The position numbers and the translations under genes were made by a program. The notes under the pieces are model-generated. The model was not told where the DNA came from. It was given only the letters and a program-made list of their open reading frames with translations, and ran no database searches. Shown piece by piece: positions 5,291 through 7,222 of a DNA stretch of 7,222 bases; within the stretch, counting starts at the first letter, position 1; each line of letters begins with the position of its first letter. This DNA comes from Rickettsia endosymbiont of Diachasma alloeum (lineage in GTDB: Bacteria > Pseudomonadota > Alphaproteobacteria > Rickettsiales > Rickettsiaceae). The stretch covers positions 1-7,222 of the forward strand of contig DYDT01000008.1 in NCBI GenBank assembly GCA_020404485.1, read 5' to 3'.

Positions 5291-7048
5291 ATGAAATCGC
5301 AAGCATCTATAAATGGTAAAATATGGCAGCGTAGAAGCGTTAACGAGGAGATAGTTGTAGAATTATGCCGTAGTTTTAAAATCAGTGATTTGCTTGCTAG
5401 AATGATATCTTTAAGGATTGATGATATAGCTAAAGCAGAAGATTTTTTAATGCCGAAAATCAAAAACTTGCTTCCTGATCCTTTCCATTTACTCGATATG
5501 CAAAAGGCAGTGGATAGAGCTATTAAAGCTATCTTAAGTAAGCAAAAAATATGTATATTTGCTGATTATGATGTTGATGGTGCTACTTCGTCAGCATTAC
5601 TTAAAAATGTTTTCAAAGATTTAAATATTGTTTGTGATATTTATGTCCCTGATCGTATAGCTGAGGGGTATGGTCCTACTCCTTCTGCTATGCAAAAAAT
5701 TAAAGATAATGGCACTGAATTATTAATAACAGTTGATTGCGGTGCGATGGCTCATGAAGCTTTAAAATATGCAAAGGATGCAAGGCTTGACGTAATCGTT
5801 ATTGATCATCATATAGCTACTGAAATATTACCTGAAGCGGTAGCTATAGTAAACCCGAATCGTGTTGATGAGACAAGTGAATGTAAACATCTTGCAGCTG
5901 TAGGGGTTGCTTTTTTATTTGCAACTGGGATATTATCAGATTTAAAGAAGCAGAATTATTTTGAAAAGATTCTTCCGCCTAATTTGATGAAGTATTTGGA
6001 TTTAGTGGCTCTTGGTACTGTGTGCGATATGGTAAAGCTTATTGGATTAAATCGTGCTTTTGTATCGAGCGGTTTAAAAATAATGCATCAAAGGCAAAAT
6101 ATCGGTATTAAAACATTATATGATATGGCAGGGCTTAATGAAGTCCCAAAGTGTTATCATTTAGGTTTTATTTTAGGTCCGCGTATTAATGCTGGCGGTA
6201 GGGTAGGAAAATCAAGTTTAGGTGCTAATCTATTATCTACCGATTGCTCTAATGAAGCTTTTAAATTAGCTGAAGAGCTTGAGAAGCATAATAATGAGCG
6301 TAAAGTCATTGAAATGCTGATGATAGAAGAAGCAATGGAAATGGCTAAGACGCAGCAAGATGATAGTTTATTATTTATTGTTAAAGAAGGGTGGCATCCT
6401 GGTGTTATAGGTATTGTTGCAGGGAGACTTAAAGAGAAGTTTGATAAGCCGGTAGCAGTCATAGCCCTAAATGACGGAATCGGTAAAGCATCATGTCGTT
6501 CTATTTTAGGTATTGATTTTGGTGCTGAGATTATCAATGCTAAGGTCAAAGATTTACTAGTTGCAGGCGGAGGGCACGCCATGGCAGCAGGTTTTACAGT
6601 AGCTGCCGAAAAAATACAAGAATTACAAGAATTTTTAAATAACGCTTTTAGAATTAGTCTAAATAAATTAGAAAACTATAAGCAAGCAGAATATGATCTT
6701 GACTTAAGTCTTAGTAGCGTCCATTTACCTTTAATGGAAGAATTAAGTACTTTAGAGCCTTTTGGTCAAGGTAATTATGAACCTATATTTAAATTTGATA
6801 ATTTATTTGTACTAAAAGCGGATATAGTAGGAAGTAAGCATATCAGATGCTTGTTTACTCCCAATAAGAAAAGTTCTAGTAGTAAAGCATTACAAGCTAT
6901 TGCTTTTAATTCGTTAGGTACTTCATTTGAAGAGGTATTACTTAGTCCTAAAGCACATAATATTTCAGTATTAGGAACATTAAAGACAAATAATTGGCAA
7001 AATAATTATACTATTCAGTTAATTATAAAAGATGTAATAATAACTTAA
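5291..7048 (+). CDS. recJ: Single-stranded-DNA-specific 5'-3' exonuclease RecJ
   Basis: RecJ degrades single-stranded DNA from the 5' end in RecF-pathway recombination, mismatch repair and base excision repair; it acts in the cytoplasm and needs Mn or Mg ions. The product has 585 residues, close to the 577 of E. coli. The DHH domain carries all metal-ligand motifs: DYDVDGATS (Asp92, 94, 96), TVDCG (Asp149), DHH (172-174) and ALGTVCDMV (Asp246). GPRINAGGRVG (297-306, Arg298) follows. A helical connector (about 320-355) leads to the DHHA1 domain, with GGGHAMAAG at 426-434. A C-terminal OB-fold region (about 465-585) begins near LEPFGQGNYEPIF. The ATG has AGG 6 bases upstream and gives the expected N-terminus. 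All catalytic residues are present, so it is probably active. It lies 112 bases after the repeat protein and may have its own translation control. Confidence 0.95.
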   Translation: MKSQASINGKIWQRRSVNEEIVVELCRSFKISDLLARMISLRIDDIAKAEDFLMPKIKNLLPDPFHLLDMQKAVDRAIKAILSKQKICIFADYDVDGATSSALLKNVFKDLNIVCDIYVPDRIAEGYGPTPSAMQKIKDNGTELLITVDCGAMAHEALKYAKDARLDVIVIDHHIATEILPEAVAIVNPNRVDETSECKHLAAVGVAFLFATGILSDLKKQNYFEKILPPNLMKYLDLVALGTVCDMVKLIGLNRAFVSSGLKIMHQRQNIGIKTLYDMAGLNEVPKCYHLGFILGPRINAGGRVGKSSLGANLLSTDCSNEAFKLAEELEKHNNERKVIEMLMIEEAMEMAKTQQDDSLLFIVKEGWHPGVIGIVAGRLKEKFDKPVAVIALNDGIGKASCRSILGIDFGAEIINAKVKDLLVAGGGHAMAAGFTVAAEKIQELQEFLNNAFRISLNKLENYKQAEYDLDLSLSSVHLPLMEELSTLEPFGQGNYEPIFKFDNLFVLKADIVGSKHIRCLFTPNKKSSSSKALQAIAFNSLGTSFEEVLLSPKAHNISVLGTLKTNNWQNNYTIQLIIKDVIIT

Positions 7049-7222
7049 AAATGATGTTTATGAGCAATGTTTAAAAAATAAAAGATGCTTCTACAAAAAT
7101 TTCCTTACTACATGACAATTTTTAGAGATGTAAGGACTAAATGGTTGATTTTTTTTGATAATTCATGATGATAGAGGCAAAAATACTTGGTTCATATATG
7201 ACAGATCAATCCGCTCCTTTAG
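7049..7222. other. Downstream of recJ: no firm gene
   Basis: No hairpin followed by a T-run is visible after recJ. Three short frames compete near the right edge. On the plus strand, ATG 7112 gives 18 codons (MTIFRDVRTKW...) ending at 7168. Also on the plus strand, ATG 7165 is open to the edge (MMIEAKILGSYMTDQSAPL) and is the one with the most A/T-ending codons. On the minus strand, a frame entering at 7222 and ending near 7163 could be the C-terminus of a gene (ends YMNQVFLPLSS). Only sequence beyond the window can decide among them. Bases 7107-7123 repeat 98-114 in inverted orientation. Confidence 0.4.

Noticed and set aside
6157..6582. Minus-strand 141-codon frame opposite recJ
   Set aside because: Opposite conserved RecJ motifs up to the GGGH box; serine/proline-rich product typical of a reverse-strand artefact.

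Overview
The window is an AT-rich alphaproteobacterial segment, most likely from the genus Rickettsia (order Rickettsiales). The evidence is the A/T-rich codon use, the style of the PdhC, RF1, IF3 and RecJ proteins, loose intergenic spacing, and two G+C-richer palindromic elements of the kind dispersed through Rickettsia genomes. Species cannot be decided from this window alone.

Layout. Bases 1-109 hold the start of an unrecognised minus-strand ORF that runs off the left edge. Bases 180-1133 hold three small, tightly packed plus-strand ORFs: the C-terminal half of a phage/gene-transfer-agent tail protein (DUF2163/BR0599 family), a 56-residue ORF of unknown function, and a small DUF2335-like membrane protein. 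This looks like a phage- or GTA-derived remnant. Next is infC (IF3), which on sequence evidence starts at an AUU codon at 1233. It is followed by a 79-bp palindromic element, pdhC (E2 of pyruvate dehydrogenase), a second palindromic element of about 104 bp that begins at the pdhC stop codon, prfA (RF1), a 254-residue protein built from 26-residue tandem repeats, a 112-bp leader region, and recJ. The last 174 bases contain no gene that can be called firmly.

How the genes relate. infC and prfA serve translation initiation and termination, pdhC serves entry of pyruvate into the TCA cycle, and recJ serves DNA repair. They do not form one pathway; this is a patchwork of housekeeping genes. The repeat protein sits 9 bases behind prfA with a good ribosome binding site overlapping the prfA stop, so it is probably co-transcribed with prfA. 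It occupies the place where many bacteria carry prmC.

Most worth following up: the repeat protein (new to me), the region before recJ (a 12-codon ORF with its own ribosome binding site whose end can pair with the recJ ribosome binding site), the AUU start of infC, and the tail-protein remnant beside DUF2335. No CRISPR array, tRNA, rRNA or insertion sequence was seen.
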